From assembly GCA_002305275.1 (NCBI GenBank), contig DBQO01000020.1, positions 1-64,000 of the forward strand: DNA of 64,000 bases, written 5' to 3'. The notes beneath the pieces are model-generated. The model saw nothing but the letters and a program-made list of their open reading frames with translations. It was not told where the DNA came from and searched no databases. A program made the position numbers and the translations under genes. Positions within the stretch are counted from its first letter, which is position 1, and each line of letters opens with the position of its first letter. Shown piece after piece: positions 32,986 to 40,427 of the stretch. The stretch comes from Bacteroidales bacterium UBA1392. Lineage in GTDB: Bacteria; Bacteroidota; Bacteroidia; Bacteroidales; UBA932.

Positions 32986-34326
32986 ATGGAGTTTTCGGAG
33001 AGTCTGTATGACGAAATGCTTGAATGGCTTTTCACACGTTTTCCCTCATATCAGAGAGTAGGTGATAGGGCTTTTAAGCCCGGTCTGGCCACAATGCGTG
33101 AATTCATTTCCCAACTTGGAGAGCCTCAGTCAGCCTACAGTGTAATCCATATAGCCGGCACCAATGGTAAAGGTTCGGTTTCACACATGACTGCTTCGGC
33201 CCTTGCGTGCTGTGGAATGAAGGTGGGACTCTATACTTCTCCTCACCTCAGAGATTTCCGTGAGAGGATGAAAATCATATCGAAAGGGACGACAGGTTGT
33301 TCCTATGAGATGATCTCAAAAGAGGAAGTATTTGCTTTCATGGAGAGATACCGTGACTTCCTTGATACTTACAACCCCTCATTCTTTGAAATCACCACGG
33401 CTATGGCATTTGACTGGTTTCGTAGCAGAGGGGTTGAGTTAGCTGTGATAGAATGCGGGCTGGGGGGCCGTCTGGACTCCACAAATGTGGTAACTCCATT
33501 GCTCTCGGTGATTACCAATATAGGATTGGAGCATCGGGAATATCTTGGTCACACATTGGAAGAAATAGCTCGTGAAAAAGCGGGTATCATCAAGAGAGGG
33601 GTACCTGCACTTATAGGAGAGCGCCAGCCGGAGACAAGTAAGGTCTTTGAAGAGATCGCTGCTGAGGTGGCCTCTTCGGGACTCTTTTTTGCCGAGGAAC
33701 TTCCACTTTTCTTGCCTTTGTCCCCTGAAGAAATAGACCTCAAAGGAGATTACCAGCAGCGCAATCTTCGCACCGTTTCTGCCATCTTTTCATTATTAAT
33801 TGGAAAAGGATTGCTCCATGTCGCGGATAGCGGGTGTGATATTGCAGCGTTGTCTTACGGAGTCTCAAATGCCGCCACCTTTACCGGTCTGCATGGAAGA
33901 TGGGAGACTCTTAGAAAGAGGGCAGATTCAGGCGGTATTGCAGGTAAGGCTCCTATAATATGTGATACTGCCCACAATGCCCACGCTTTGCGGTGGGTCA
34001 GGGAGCAGATTGACAAGATTTCTTGTGATTATGACAATATTTTCCTTATATTGGGAGTGGTTGCGGACAAGGATGTGGATGGCATAGCTTCCTATCTGCC
34101 CCGGGATGTCAACTTTATTTTGACCAATAGTGAAGGGGAGAGGGCTTTGCCTGCTGCAAAACTGGCTGACAGGCTTTCGGATCACGGCATAAACGGTCGT
34201 ATAACCCATTCAGTCAGTGAGGCGCTGGAGATGGCGGATTCATTGGCAGGCGAAGAGGATCTGATATTCATTTGCGGCAGCAATTTTGTCGTGGCAGAAG
34301 TGTTGGAGATAGTATGTAGTGTGTAG
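32986..34326 (+). CDS. folC: Bifunctional folylpolyglutamate synthase/dihydrofolate synthase
   Basis: A 446-residue Mur-ligase-type enzyme: the P-loop AGTNGKGSVSHM (about residues 55-66), YTSPHLRDFRERM, EITTAMAFDWF, ECGLGGRLDSTN, the NIGLEHREYLGHT metal site and the C-terminal DTAHNAHA motif. It adds glutamate to dihydropteroate and to folates. The final residues VCSV and the stop codon are encoded by the first TAGTRTG heptamers of a large array. Family members do not need this tail, so the repeat has probably replaced or extended the native C-terminus. Confidence 0.94.
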   Translation: MEFSESLYDEMLEWLFTRFPSYQRVGDRAFKPGLATMREFISQLGEPQSAYSVIHIAGTNGKGSVSHMTASALACCGMKVGLYTSPHLRDFRERMKIISKGTTGCSYEMISKEEVFAFMERYRDFLDTYNPSFFEITTAMAFDWFRSRGVELAVIECGLGGRLDSTNVVTPLLSVITNIGLEHREYLGHTLEEIAREKAGIIKRGVPALIGERQPETSKVFEEIAAEVASSGLFFAEELPLFLPLSPEEIDLKGDYQQRNLRTVSAIFSLLIGKGLLHVADSGCDIAALSYGVSNAATFTGLHGRWETLRKRADSGGIAGKAPIICDTAHNAHALRWVREQIDKISCDYDNIFLILGVVADKDVDGIASYLPRDVNFILTNSEGERALPAAKLADRLSDHGINGRITHSVSEALEMADSLAGEEDLIFICGSNFVVAEVLEIVCSV

Positions 34327-34449
34327 TATGTAGTGTGTAGTGTGTAGTGTGTAGTGTGTAGTTTGTAGTGTGTAGTTTGTAGTGTGTAGTTTGTAGTGTG
34401 TAGTGTATAGTGTGTAGTGTATAGTGTATAGTGTGTAGTATGTAGTAAG
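34310..34449 (+). repeat. Twenty-unit TAGTRTG heptamer array
   Basis: Exactly 20 uninterrupted 7-base units. TAGTGTG occurs ten times; variants are TAGTATG, TAGTTTG, TAGTGTA and a final TAGTAAG. The array begins inside folC and supplies its stop codon. The plus strand of the 140 bases has no C at all. Because 7 is not a multiple of 3 and each unit holds TAG, every forward frame meets a stop within 21 bases. From 34450 to 34484 it continues as degenerate heptamers (GAGTGTT, GCGGGTT, ACGAGGT, GAGGGTT, CGAGGAA). Confidence 0.95.
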
Positions 34450-34490
34450 GAGTGTTGCGGGTTACGAGGTGAGGGTTCGAGGAAGTTTAG

Positions 34491-34626
34491 AGTAATTAGA
34501 GTAGGTAGAGATAGGTAGAGTAAGTAGAGTAAGTAGAGTAAGTATAGTAGGTAGAGTAGGTATAGTAGGTATAGTAGGTATAGTAGGTATAGTAGGTAGA
34601 GTAAGTAGAGTAAGTAGAGTAAGTAG
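34491..34626 (+). repeat. Nonamer array AGTARGTAK
   Basis: About 15 tandem 9-base units: AGTAAGTAG, AGTAGGTAG and AGTAGGTAT, with one unit of ten bases near 34509. It also lacks C on the plus strand. It follows the heptamer array in the same folC-dipeptidase spacer; the remaining bases 34627-34713 are AT-rich with scattered AAGTAA and no gene. Together 34327-34713 is a 387-base stretch without coding capacity. Confidence 0.92.
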
Positions 34627-34713
34627 AGTGAGGAACGGACTAAGTAAGTAATAAAAATTATAAGTAAGTGATAATAAGTTTTAAGTAAATAATATTTCAT
34701 ATAATAGACAGTA

Positions 34714-35805
34714 ATGCAAAGGATTAGATTCGTTTCGGCAATTTTGCTTTTTGTGGCGGCAATAGTTTTCTTTTTGGGATGCACTGAGGAAACGGTAGAG
34801 AAGAGGGTTGCACGCTTGCATAAGAAGATGTTTACAATCGATACTCACAACGATTTTTCCATGTGGCTTGAGAATCCGAATGGTGACTATGGAGTAAAGG
34901 GAGGGCAGGTCTCATTCCAACAGATGCATGATGGCGGTTTGGATGCCGCTTTCTTTGCAGCGTATCAGGATCAGGGACCCATTGATCCGGAATTCCATCG
35001 TTTTGCGCGAGAATATGCAGACACACTGATATTTTGCCTGAAACAATATGCTGAGAAGCATAGCGACCTTGGTGCCGTTGCTACCTCCATAGAGGAGATG
35101 AAAGCGCTCAAGAAGGCGGGCAAGGTGGCACTCTTCCTCTCAATAGAGAATGCCTGCTGTATTGGCGATTCACTGCCGCTGGTTCAATATTATTATGATC
35201 AGGGCGTAAGGATGATAGGGCTGACTCACAATGGCAACAATGCCATAGCAGATGCCGGAACCACGAAAGTAAAATTGCACGGAGGTCTTTCTGATTTCGG
35301 TAAAGAGGTGATTGCTGAGATGAATCGTCTCGGTATTGTGGTTGACCTGTCTCACGCTTCCAGAGATGCTACTCTCCAGGCGGTTCAGGTAAGTAAAACC
35401 CCTATTATTGCGAGTCACTCCTGTGTTTTCGCGGTTCGAGAACTATCACGCAATCTTACCGACGAAGAGATCATAGCAATTGCTGAAAAGGGAGGAGTAG
35501 TGCATCTGGCCCTCGATGCCTGGCTATTGCGTTATGGACCCGATTACGATGCTGCTTCGCTGGATGATTTTATGAAACATCTGCATTACGTCATTGACCT
35601 GGTCGGAATCGACCATGTAGGTGTAGGAAGTGATTTTGACGGAGGTGGCGGATTGACTGACTGTAAGGATATGAGCGAGTATCACAACCTCACCAAACGC
35701 CTGATCGAAGAGGGGTTCTCCGATGAGGAGATAATAAAGATCTGGGGAGGAAACTTCCTCCGGGTATTTGAGGCGGTAGAGCGTTACGCAAAAGAACAAC
35801 GTTGA
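34714..35805 (+). CDS. M19 membrane dipeptidase, lipoprotein
   Basis: A 363-residue renal-dipeptidase-like (M19) enzyme. The N-terminus is a lipoprotein signal (lipobox FLGC, Cys at about residue 23). Metal-site motifs follow: FTIDTHNDFS (HxD), ALFLSIENAC (Glu), GLTHNGNNAIAD, VVDLSHAS and PIIASHSC (His ligands) and GVGSDFDGGGG. It cleaves dipeptides at the cell surface or periplasm. No -7 box is visible before it; the upstream 387 bases are repeats, so it may be read from the folC transcript. Confidence 0.9.
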   Translation: MQRIRFVSAILLFVAAIVFFLGCTEETVEKRVARLHKKMFTIDTHNDFSMWLENPNGDYGVKGGQVSFQQMHDGGLDAAFFAAYQDQGPIDPEFHRFAREYADTLIFCLKQYAEKHSDLGAVATSIEEMKALKKAGKVALFLSIENACCIGDSLPLVQYYYDQGVRMIGLTHNGNNAIADAGTTKVKLHGGLSDFGKEVIAEMNRLGIVVDLSHASRDATLQAVQVSKTPIIASHSCVFAVRELSRNLTDEEIIAIAEKGGVVHLALDAWLLRYGPDYDAASLDDFMKHLHYVIDLVGIDHVGVGSDFDGGGGLTDCKDMSEYHNLTKRLIEEGFSDEEIIKIWGGNFLRVFEAVERYAKEQR

Positions 35806-35861
35806 TAGTTGCGAGTTTTGAAGTCCGAGTTCTTAGTTTTGAATTCTGCGGTTCGAGTCAG
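35806..35861 (+). repeat. Degenerate (T/G)AGTNNN heptamers after the M19 gene
   Basis: From the base after the stop codon: TAGTTGC, GAGTTTT, GAAGTCC, GAGTTCT, TAGTTTT, GAATTCT, GCGGTTC, GAGTCAG, eight period-7 units that fill the space to the end of the convergent transporter gene. Confidence 0.6.
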
Positions 35862-37210
35862 ATAGTCCAAATTAAGAATCCCAAGCTGATAATTATTCCT
35901 GAAATCAAAAGATTTATCAGGCAGTAGCCCATTATATCCCTTGCTCCGAGTTTGGCTATGGCGAGTGCCGGAATGGCCCAAAAAGGTTGTATCAGATTCG
36001 TCCAGGCATCGCCCCAGGCAATAGCCATTCCCGTGACGGCGGGGGAGACTCCCAAAGCAGCTCCCGCAGGCATCATTATAGGTCCCTGAACAGCCCATTG
36101 ACCTCCGCCCGATGGTATGAATATATTGACCAGGCCTGCACTGAGGAAGGTCAGAAGGGGAAATGTATTTTCATTAGAAATTTTAACGAATAGAGTGCTT
36201 ATTTCTCCCGCTAGCGAAACACCCTCAGCGGAGGTTCCTGTCATTATACCCATTATTCCGGCATAAAATGGAAACTGGAGCAGGATACCTGCGCTACCTG
36301 CCGCTGCTTTGTTGAGTGATTTGACATAGGCGATAGGGGTCTTATGAAACACTATTCCAAGGAAAAGGAAGAGCATTATCACTGAGTTTAAATCCAATGA
36401 CTCGCCACGTACGAAGAGTTTCATTACGAGAAAAGCAAACCCCATCAAAGCTATAATCATGGAGATGACAATGCTATTTTCGGCCTTTTCAGCCGGAGTC
36501 GAGGGTTTGAAAGAGCTCTCATCCTCCTCTTCCTTCAGTAGTCTCGGGTCCACTTCCACCACCTCTTTGCCATTGGGATGCATGAGGGAATTGGCTACTA
36601 CCAATGCAATTATTACAAATAGGCAAATCCCCAGATTATATAGAGAAAGAATGGTATTGCCGATTGCAATTGGTTCCGTCACCACACCCATTGTGACTGC
36701 GGAGAGTGCAGCACCGGGAGTGGCAAGTGCAAGAGGAATGGAGCCTGAGATGCCTCCATGCCATACCAAAAATCCGCTATAAGCGGAGGCAATCAGCAGA
36801 CGATAATCTACGCCCCGCATTTTACGTGCAATGGATTTGGCGAATACCACTCCGATTATGAGACCGAAACCCCAGTTGATCCAGCAGGCCAGTGCCGAAA
36901 CAAGGGAGACTAAAGCTATCGCCCCAACAGCTCTTTTAGGCATGGATGCCAATTTCTCGAGTCCCCTTTTGACAGCGGGGGCATCGGCCAAAGTGGAACC
37001 GCAGACCAATACCAGAGCCATTTGCATGGAAAAAGCGAGTAGTTCCCACACGCCATTGCCCCAATTGTTCAAGACTTCCAACGGTGTCTGTTTGCATACG
37101 GGTATTGCAACAGCAAATGAAATGAATGTTAGCAGCAAAGCAAAAATGAAGGGCTCAGGCAAATACCTTTGTACTAAGCGCACACTGGCGTTGACCATTT
37201 TTCTGAACAT
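35858..37210 (-). CDS. Short-chain fatty acid transporter-like protein (AtoE family)
   Basis: A 450-residue membrane protein with about ten to twelve hydrophobic segments. LPEPFIFALLLTFISF near the start, ACWINWGFGLIIGVVFAKSIAR, FLVWHGGISGSIPLALATPGA, QFPFYAGIMGIMTGT and FIPSGGGQWAVQGPIMMPAG are marks of the AtoE/TIGR00366 family. E. coli AtoE imports short-chain fatty acids; in an amino-acid fermenter, movement of fermentation acids is plausible. The gene is divergent from the SulP transporter, with two -7 boxes 12 bases apart. Confidence 0.87.
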   Translation of the reverse strand: MFRKMVNASVRLVQRYLPEPFIFALLLTFISFAVAIPVCKQTPLEVLNNWGNGVWELLAFSMQMALVLVCGSTLADAPAVKRGLEKLASMPKRAVGAIALVSLVSALACWINWGFGLIIGVVFAKSIARKMRGVDYRLLIASAYSGFLVWHGGISGSIPLALATPGAALSAVTMGVVTEPIAIGNTILSLYNLGICLFVIIALVVANSLMHPNGKEVVEVDPRLLKEEEDESSFKPSTPAEKAENSIVISMIIALMGFAFLVMKLFVRGESLDLNSVIMLFLFLGIVFHKTPIAYVKSLNKAAAGSAGILLQFPFYAGIMGIMTGTSAEGVSLAGEISTLFVKISNENTFPLLTFLSAGLVNIFIPSGGGQWAVQGPIMMPAGAALGVSPAVTGMAIAWGDAWTNLIQPFWAIPALAIAKLGARDIMGYCLINLLISGIIISLGFLIWTI

Positions 37211-37236
37211 AATAACGGCTTTTGAGAATTAATTTT

Positions 37237-37244
37237 CAAAGTTA
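37237..37244 (-). promoter_or_regulatory. -7 box (TAacTTTG) for the AtoE-like gene
   Basis: Exact minus-strand match, 26 bases before the ATG at 37210. Confidence 0.55.
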
Positions 37245-37256
37245 CTCTAAAATAGA

Positions 37257-37264
37257 TACTTTTG
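37257..37264 (+). promoter_or_regulatory. -7 box (TActTTTG) for the SulP gene
   Basis: Exact match 43 bases before the ATG at 37308. It faces away from the box at 37237-37244 with only 12 bases between them, so each polymerase would cover the other's promoter. Confidence 0.55.
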
Positions 37265-37307
37265 TGCTCGAAATTGAAAAGATAATCGAATTAATTCAGC
37301 ATTCTAA

Positions 37308-39032
37308 ATGAAAACCAGACTGGCGCAACTTTATAGACCTAAATTTTTCGAACTTTTTCAGAAAGGTAAATACGACAAACAGACTTTTGTACAGGATTTT
37401 ATTGCGGGAGTAATTGTTGGTATAGTGGCTCTACCTCTTGCAATCGCTTTCGGTATCGCTTCCGGTGTTACACCACAACAGGGTTTGATTACCGCCGTTG
37501 TTGCCGGTTTTCTTACATCTTTATTAGGAGGGTCACATTTCCTGATAGGGGGTCCGACCGGAGCTTTTATCGTAATAGTGGCCGGCATTGTGGGAGAATT
37601 TGGAATCCAGGGTCTCATAATAGCTACCATTCTGGCGGGAATCATGCTGGTATTTATGGGGATCTTCAAGCTGGGAACTTTGATAAAATTCATCCCTTAT
37701 CCCATTATCATAGGTTTCACTTCGGGCATAGCCGTAACTATCTTTTCTACCCAGATCAAAGATTTCTTTGGTATGACTATGGCGGAAGTCCCTTCCAGTT
37801 TTCTTGCCAAATGGGGTGCTTACTTCACCCATCTGGGTTCGATTTCCATTTCCGAGACTTTGATGTCTCTTTTCTGCCTTGCCATAATCATTTTCTGGCC
37901 ACGAGTCACTAAAAAAGTACCCGGCTCTCTGATCGCCATAATTGTAGGGACATTTATCTCACTGCTGCTTTCCCGCTTTGCAGGAATAGACTTTGCAACA
38001 ATAGGCAGCAAGTTTCCGGAACTTGCGGGAGGAATAGCAATTCCTGAGCCGGTAGCACCGAAAATCACCCTCGACAACGCCGTCAAACTCTTTCAGCCGG
38101 CATTTACCATTGCAATACTTTGTGCAATCGAGTCACTCCTTGCTGCGATGGTTGCAGACGGTGTTACCGGTAAGCGCCATAACTCCAATACCGAACTTAT
38201 AGGACAGGGAATCACCAACATCATTACTCCTCTTTTCGGAGGAATTCCTGCCACCGGAGCCATTGCACGCACCATGACCAATATCAACAACGGGGGTAAA
38301 ACTCCCGTAGCAGGTATTATTCATTCCTTAGTGCTACTGATGATTTTCCTCTTCCTCATGCCTTATGCCATCTACATACCGCTCTCTTGTCTTGCAGCAA
38401 TCCTTGTAATGGTAGCCTACAATATGAGTGAGTGGAGGACATTCAGGTATCTCCTCAAAGGCGACAGGGCCGATGTGATTGTGTTGCTGATTACCTTCTT
38501 CCTGACAGTGCTCATTGACCTGACTGTAGCTATTGAAGTAGGTCTCCTGATGGCTATCATACTCTTTGTAAAACGCGTTTCCGAGACCTCTTCCATTACT
38601 GTTATTGAGACCGATTATCTGGCTGCAACTGAGAATGAAGAAAAAGCCCAGTTGGATAGTACCGAACAACTTTCAGTTCCCAAAGGCGTAGAGATCTTTG
38701 AAATCGACGGACCCTTCTTTTTCGGGCTTGCCAGCAAGATTGACGAGCTTGACCGCACTACCAAACAAGATGTAGTCAAAGTACGCATAATACGTATGCG
38801 CAAGGTACCCTTTATCGATTCCACAGGGGTAAATAACCTTCGCAGCCTCTACAAACGTTCAAAGAAATCCGGTATTCAAGTTGTTCTCTCCGGAGTCCAG
38901 GATAATGTCTATGCTTCACTCGATAAGTTCGGTTTACTCCATGAAATAGGCAAGGAGTATGTTTTCCCTCACATTATCCCGGCTCTGGCAAAAGCCACCG
39001 AGATGGTGATGGTGAGTGAGAAGAAAAGGTAG
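37308..39032 (+). CDS. SulP family anion transporter with STAS domain
   Basis: A 574-residue SLC26/SulP transporter. The membrane part (about residues 25-430) opens with DFIAGVIVGIVALPLAIAFGIASGVTPQQGLITAVVAGFL and GGPTGAFIVIV, and holds the internal GIPATGAIARTMTNINNGGKTPVAGI. A C-terminal STAS domain (about 450-565) has EIFEIDGPFFFG and FIDSTGVNNL, the usual phosphorylation-site loop. Substrates in the family include sulfate, bicarbonate and dicarboxylates; sulfate or sulfite is tempting here because cysteate synthase is the convergent neighbour, but this is not shown. Confidence 0.92.
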   Translation: MKTRLAQLYRPKFFELFQKGKYDKQTFVQDFIAGVIVGIVALPLAIAFGIASGVTPQQGLITAVVAGFLTSLLGGSHFLIGGPTGAFIVIVAGIVGEFGIQGLIIATILAGIMLVFMGIFKLGTLIKFIPYPIIIGFTSGIAVTIFSTQIKDFFGMTMAEVPSSFLAKWGAYFTHLGSISISETLMSLFCLAIIIFWPRVTKKVPGSLIAIIVGTFISLLLSRFAGIDFATIGSKFPELAGGIAIPEPVAPKITLDNAVKLFQPAFTIAILCAIESLLAAMVADGVTGKRHNSNTELIGQGITNIITPLFGGIPATGAIARTMTNINNGGKTPVAGIIHSLVLLMIFLFLMPYAIYIPLSCLAAILVMVAYNMSEWRTFRYLLKGDRADVIVLLITFFLTVLIDLTVAIEVGLLMAIILFVKRVSETSSITVIETDYLAATENEEKAQLDSTEQLSVPKGVEIFEIDGPFFFGLASKIDELDRTTKQDVVKVRIIRMRKVPFIDSTGVNNLRSLYKRSKKSGIQVVLSGVQDNVYASLDKFGLLHEIGKEYVFPHIIPALAKATEMVMVSEKKR

Positions 39033-39049
39033 CCTTCCGGAAAATAGAA

Positions 39050-40336
39050 TTACCTAAAAAAATTTTCCACTTTTGTGATTACCCCTTCGTCTGATGCCAT
39101 GGCAATAAGGGAGGGCTTTAGGTAGACTACCTTGTGGTCGCGTTTGAAGCGCTCTTCTCCTCCGCCCGTGATATTAAGCATGGTAATCGCATCTTTTGGC
39201 ATTTTCCCTGCATTGAAAGCATTGATCATGCCTTTCATGGCAACAGCTGATGCCGGATGTATGTCAATCCCCTCAGTACGCAGGAATAGTGCCTGCATCT
39301 CCTTGATATCATTGTTGTCAGCAAGTTCCATATCTCCTCCGGCATCACTCATTGCATCATAGAGACCTCCGGCTACTGCGTAAGGGGGTCTTCTATTTGA
39401 AAGTACCTTGGCATCGATTGCAATTGCCTTGATGCGTGCCTCTTCGTCATCCATCGGCAGAAGAGTCTTGCTGCCTGCCTTCCAGGCATCATACATAGGA
39501 GTAAAGGGGATGTTTTGTGAAGGGAACAGTTTCATTTTATGGTTGCCGAAACGGCCATCCTCTATCAGTCGGAGATTGGCCTCCCAGGCAGCTATGGCTC
39601 CTGTGCCGCTTCCGATTGACTGGAAATAGCAATCGGGAATACGTCCGATTACCTCGGCCGCAGAAAGGACTGTTGTTGCCATACCATCCCTACGGGCCAC
39701 ATTCTTTGCTCCGCCTTCGGCAAAAAACTTCTCTGAGGTACACACTTTATCGGCCAGGGCAATTGCATCGTAATAGTCACTGCCTTTCGGTGAACAGATA
39801 AGTTGTACACAGTCGTTAATGGGTTTTTCAAACCACAAAGCATCGATATTGTCCTCCGGGACACTCAGCAACAGGGGAATATTATTTTCAGAGCAGACCT
39901 TGGCAAAGGATCTTGCCGTATTACCTGCTGATGCCACTACCAATATTCCGCTCTTATTAGGTGAGAGCCTGCCACATACGGAATAGGCCTCCGTCTCCTT
40001 GAATGAACCTGTAGTCATATATGCATCCTTCTCCGGCCAGTAACCTGAAAAGGCAATATAGAGGTTGGAAAGGCCGAGATGCGAAGCAAGAGCCTCGCTT
40101 TTATATGTACGGGTTGCGGATGAGCCTTTGAGAGTCCGGCTTATGGGAAGCCAGTCGGCAAAACGGTATATACCCTCTTCCTGACTTCCAAAGTCAATCT
40201 GTTTCTTTTCGTAAATGGCTCTGATAAGTGAAGGTTCCGTGCCCTGCGGGTCTGCAAGTAGCCAACCTGTGTCCTCAAATTGGCGGCCTGTGGCCACGTT
40301 TTCAAGCATATACTTTGTGGGTTTGAATTTCTTCAT
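39050..40336 (-). CDS. Cysteate synthase (threonine-synthase-like)
   Basis: A 428-residue PLP enzyme of the threonine synthase fold. The lysine that binds PLP is in TTGSFKETEA (Lys113), and VVASAGNTARSFAKV is the phosphate-binding loop. The segments LGLSNLYIAFSGYWPEK, EGGAKNVARRDGMATTVLSAAEVIGRIPDCYFQSIGSGTGAIAAWEANLRL and GIDIHPASAVA match cysteate synthase, first known from Methanosarcina and common in Bacteroidota. It makes L-cysteate from O-phosphoserine and sulfite. In Bacteroidota cysteate is the head-group precursor of sulfonolipids. Annotation as plain thrC is possible but less likely. A heptamer array of 91 bases separates it from the upstream hdr-like gene. Confidence 0.85.
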   Translation of the reverse strand: MKKFKPTKYMLENVATGRQFEDTGWLLADPQGTEPSLIRAIYEKKQIDFGSQEEGIYRFADWLPISRTLKGSSATRTYKSEALASHLGLSNLYIAFSGYWPEKDAYMTTGSFKETEAYSVCGRLSPNKSGILVVASAGNTARSFAKVCSENNIPLLLSVPEDNIDALWFEKPINDCVQLICSPKGSDYYDAIALADKVCTSEKFFAEGGAKNVARRDGMATTVLSAAEVIGRIPDCYFQSIGSGTGAIAAWEANLRLIEDGRFGNHKMKLFPSQNIPFTPMYDAWKAGSKTLLPMDDEEARIKAIAIDAKVLSNRRPPYAVAGGLYDAMSDAGGDMELADNNDIKEMQALFLRTEGIDIHPASAVAMKGMINAFNAGKMPKDAITMLNITGGGEERFKRDHKVVYLKPSLIAMASDEGVITKVENFFR

Positions 40337-40427
40337 ATCTCTCTTATTTTATTACACATTACTTTATCTTTTCATTCTTTCCTTTGCTTCTAAATACTTT
40401 CCACTCCATACTCCTCAATCAAAACTA
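40337..40427 (-). repeat. Thirteen degenerate heptamers from hdr-like stop to cysteate synthase start
   Basis: Read on the minus strand from the stop codon TAG (40427-40425): TAGTTTT, GATTGAG, GAGTATG, GAGTGGA, AAGTATT, TAGAAGC, AAAGGAA, then weaker units to GAGAGAT. The span is 91 bases, exactly 13 heptamers, and the next gene's ATG follows directly. The first three to five units are convincing; later ones are only period-7 purine-rich. The strand is almost free of C. Confidence 0.6.

Noticed and set aside
34310..34449. CRISPR array
   Set aside because: Units are 7 bases with no spacers, and no cas genes are near.
34182..34784. A 200-residue minus-strand ORF of Leu-Tyr-Leu and Thr-His-Tyr-Thr repeats
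   Set aside because: It is the antisense translation of the nonamer and heptamer arrays and overlaps both folC and the dipeptidase gene. The repeats lack stops on the minus strand, which creates an artificial long frame.
39050..40336. Housekeeping threonine synthase
   Set aside because: Several long diagnostic segments match cysteate synthase better; ThrC remains the fallback if no other copy exists in the genome.
40420..40427. A TAgtTTTG box as a promoter for cysteate synthase
   Set aside because: It coincides with the stop codon and first heptamer of the repeat array, is 84 bases from the ATG and is better explained by the repeat.
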